From REEB95 sp035632055 (GTDB lineage: Bacteria > Pseudomonadota > Alphaproteobacteria > ATCC43930 > CGMCC-115725): a stretch of 14,059 nt of DNA. How positions within the stretch are numbered: position 1 is the first letter of the stretch; each line of letters starts with the position of its first letter. Positions 13,137-14,059 of this stretch are shown in pieces. Below the pieces are notes generated by a model, which searched no databases, had not been told where the DNA came from, and saw only the letters and a program-made list of their open reading frames with translations. A program made the position numbers and the translations under genes. The stretch covers positions 1 through 14,059 of the forward strand of contig DASQHO010000078.1 of the NCBI GenBank assembly GCA_035632055.1. The letters are read 5' to 3'.

Positions 13137-14059
13137 ATGAAGGACACCGAGCCTAACATCCGGGCTGCGGACGTGAAACGACGCCCGACCGTGCTCCAGG
13201 TGCTGCCTGCATTGGTCGCGGGCGGCGTCGAGCGCGGTACCGTCGACGTTGCGGCGGCGCTCGCGGCCGCCGGCTGGCATTCGTTGGTGGCCAGCGCCGG
13301 CGGACCGATGACACGCGAACTCGACCGTGCCGGCGCTATGCATTTCACCCTGCCGCTCGCGTCGAAGAACCCGTTCGTCATCCACGCGAATGTTGGCCGA
13401 CTCGCGGCGCTCATCCGCGCGCACGAGGTCGACATCGTGCATGCACGTTCGCGCGCACCGGCATGGAGCGCGCGCGCCGCCGCCCAGAACACTGGCGCCC
13501 ATTTCCTGACCACATTCCACAACGCTTACGGCGGCAAATCCTGGCTCAAGCGGCGCTACAACGCGGTGATGGCCCGCGGCGAGCTGGTCATCGCCAATTC
13601 CAACTTCGTCGCCGACCACGCCGCTGCGACCTATGGCGTGCCGCGCGAGCGCCTGCGCGTGATCCACCGCGGCGTCGACGTGACGCGGTTCGATCCGGAA
13701 AAGATCAGCGCCGAGCGTATGGCGCGCCTGGCGCAGGAGTGGCGTTTGCCGGACGGCGTGCCGGTGGTGATGCTGCCGGGGCGGCTGTCGCGTTGGAAAG
13801 GCCATTTCGTCCTGATCGACGCGATGAAGCGGCTCAATCGGCCGCAGGTCCACGCGCTGATCGTCGGTGCGGGCGGCGGCGACGGTTATCGGGCGCGGCT
13901 CGACAGCGCAATTGCGCACGCCGGCACGGCGGTTACGTTCCGTGTGCTCGACGAGTGCCGCGACATGCCGGCGGCTTACATGCTGGCCGACGTCGTCGTC
14001 TCAGCCTCGACCGAGCCGGAAGGATTCGGCCGCGTCATTGTCGAGGCGCAGGCGATGGG
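13137..14059 (+). CDS. GT4-family glycosyltransferase, N-terminal 307 residues (runs off right edge)
   Basis: Retaining GT-B glycosyltransferase, cytoplasmic, using a nucleotide-sugar donor. The acceptor-side domain starts TVLQVLPALVAGGVERGTVD (18-37; the GGVERG loop is typical of GT4 enzymes of LPS and polysaccharide synthesis), with IVHARSRAPAW (100-110), TFHNAYG and NSNFVADHAA. The donor-side domain has VIHRGVDVTRFDP (175-187), PGRLSRWKGH (214-223; R217 and K221 contact donor phosphate in this family) and the EX7E motif (E295 to E303, EGFGRVIVE). The gene is cut by the window end just after this motif, so roughly 50-80 residues are missing. ATG at 13137 is preceded by GGTGAG 8 nt upstream. 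The sugar and acceptor cannot be told; a role in LPS core or exopolysaccharide is plausible given the family and the kdsD/lpt genes 9 kb away, but this is inference. Confidence 0.93.
   Translation, partial: MKDTEPNIRAADVKRRPTVLQVLPALVAGGVERGTVDVAAALAAAGWHSLVASAGGPMTRELDRAGAMHFTLPLASKNPFVIHANVGRLAALIRAHEVDIVHARSRAPAWSARAAAQNTGAHFLTTFHNAYGGKSWLKRRYNAVMARGELVIANSNFVADHAAATYGVPRERLRVIHRGVDVTRFDPEKISAERMARLAQEWRLPDGVPVVMLPGRLSRWKGHFVLIDAMKRLNRPQVHALIVGAGGGDGYRARLDSAIAHAGTAVTFRVLDECRDMPAAYMLADVVVSASTEPEGFGRVIVEAQAM

Noticed and set aside
13116..13919. 268-codon upstream extension of the hydrolase reading frame
   Set aside because: It is antisense to the glycosyltransferase, and hydrolase-family sequence begins only at the ATG at 13115.

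Overview
The window looks like chromosomal DNA of a high-GC alphaproteobacterium, most likely Hyphomicrobiales (Rhizobiales) or a close relative. The grounds are the gene order rnd, kdsD, lptC, lptA, lptB, rpoN, strong third-position G/C bias, an FzlA-like division protein and an NDUFA9-type complex I protein. I cannot name the genus from the sequence alone. Almost all of the window is accounted for by intact, tightly packed genes. I see no rRNA, CRISPR array, insertion sequence, prophage or integron signature.

Region 1 (1-4725, all minus strand) is an envelope-biogenesis block. In transcription order it holds tRNA-Leu(CAG), a short RNase D, kdsD (arabinose-5-phosphate isomerase, first step toward Kdo), lptC, lptA and lptB (LPS transport bridge and its ATPase), then the N-terminus of rpoN (sigma-54), which runs off the left edge. 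kdsD/lptC and lptC/lptA each overlap by 4 bp (GTGA). lptA/lptB and lptB/rpoN are separated by 6 and 9 bp. The block therefore reads as one translationally coupled operon that links Kdo synthesis, LPS export and sigma-54.

Region 2 (4854-6549, plus strand) holds an NDUFA9-like atypical short-chain dehydrogenase and a GST-fold protein that I take to be FzlA, the FtsZ-binding division factor. Both are divergent from the tRNA/rnd block.

Region 3 (6561-11603, minus strand) is an RND efflux operon. It holds a membrane fusion protein, a single MdtB/MdtC-type HAE1 permease (4-bp ATGA overlap), and a periplasmic or membrane-anchored TPR protein that overlaps the permease gene by 23 bp. No outer-membrane channel gene or dedicated regulator is seen.

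Region 4 (11604-14059) opens with a 303-bp divergent intergenic region. It continues with an AhpD-like carboxymuconolactone decarboxylase-family protein (plus), an ABHD10-like alpha/beta hydrolase (minus, convergent with a 3-bp gap), and the start of a GT4 glycosyltransferase (plus) that runs off the right edge. The last two genes diverge from only 21 bp.

No clear new defence or mobile system was found. The points most worth a second look are the tRNA-Leu placed just upstream of an RNase D gene, the TPR protein welded to the RND operon, the chain of non-ATG coupled starts in kdsD-lptC-lptA, and the co-occurrence of two mitochondrial-type protein families.
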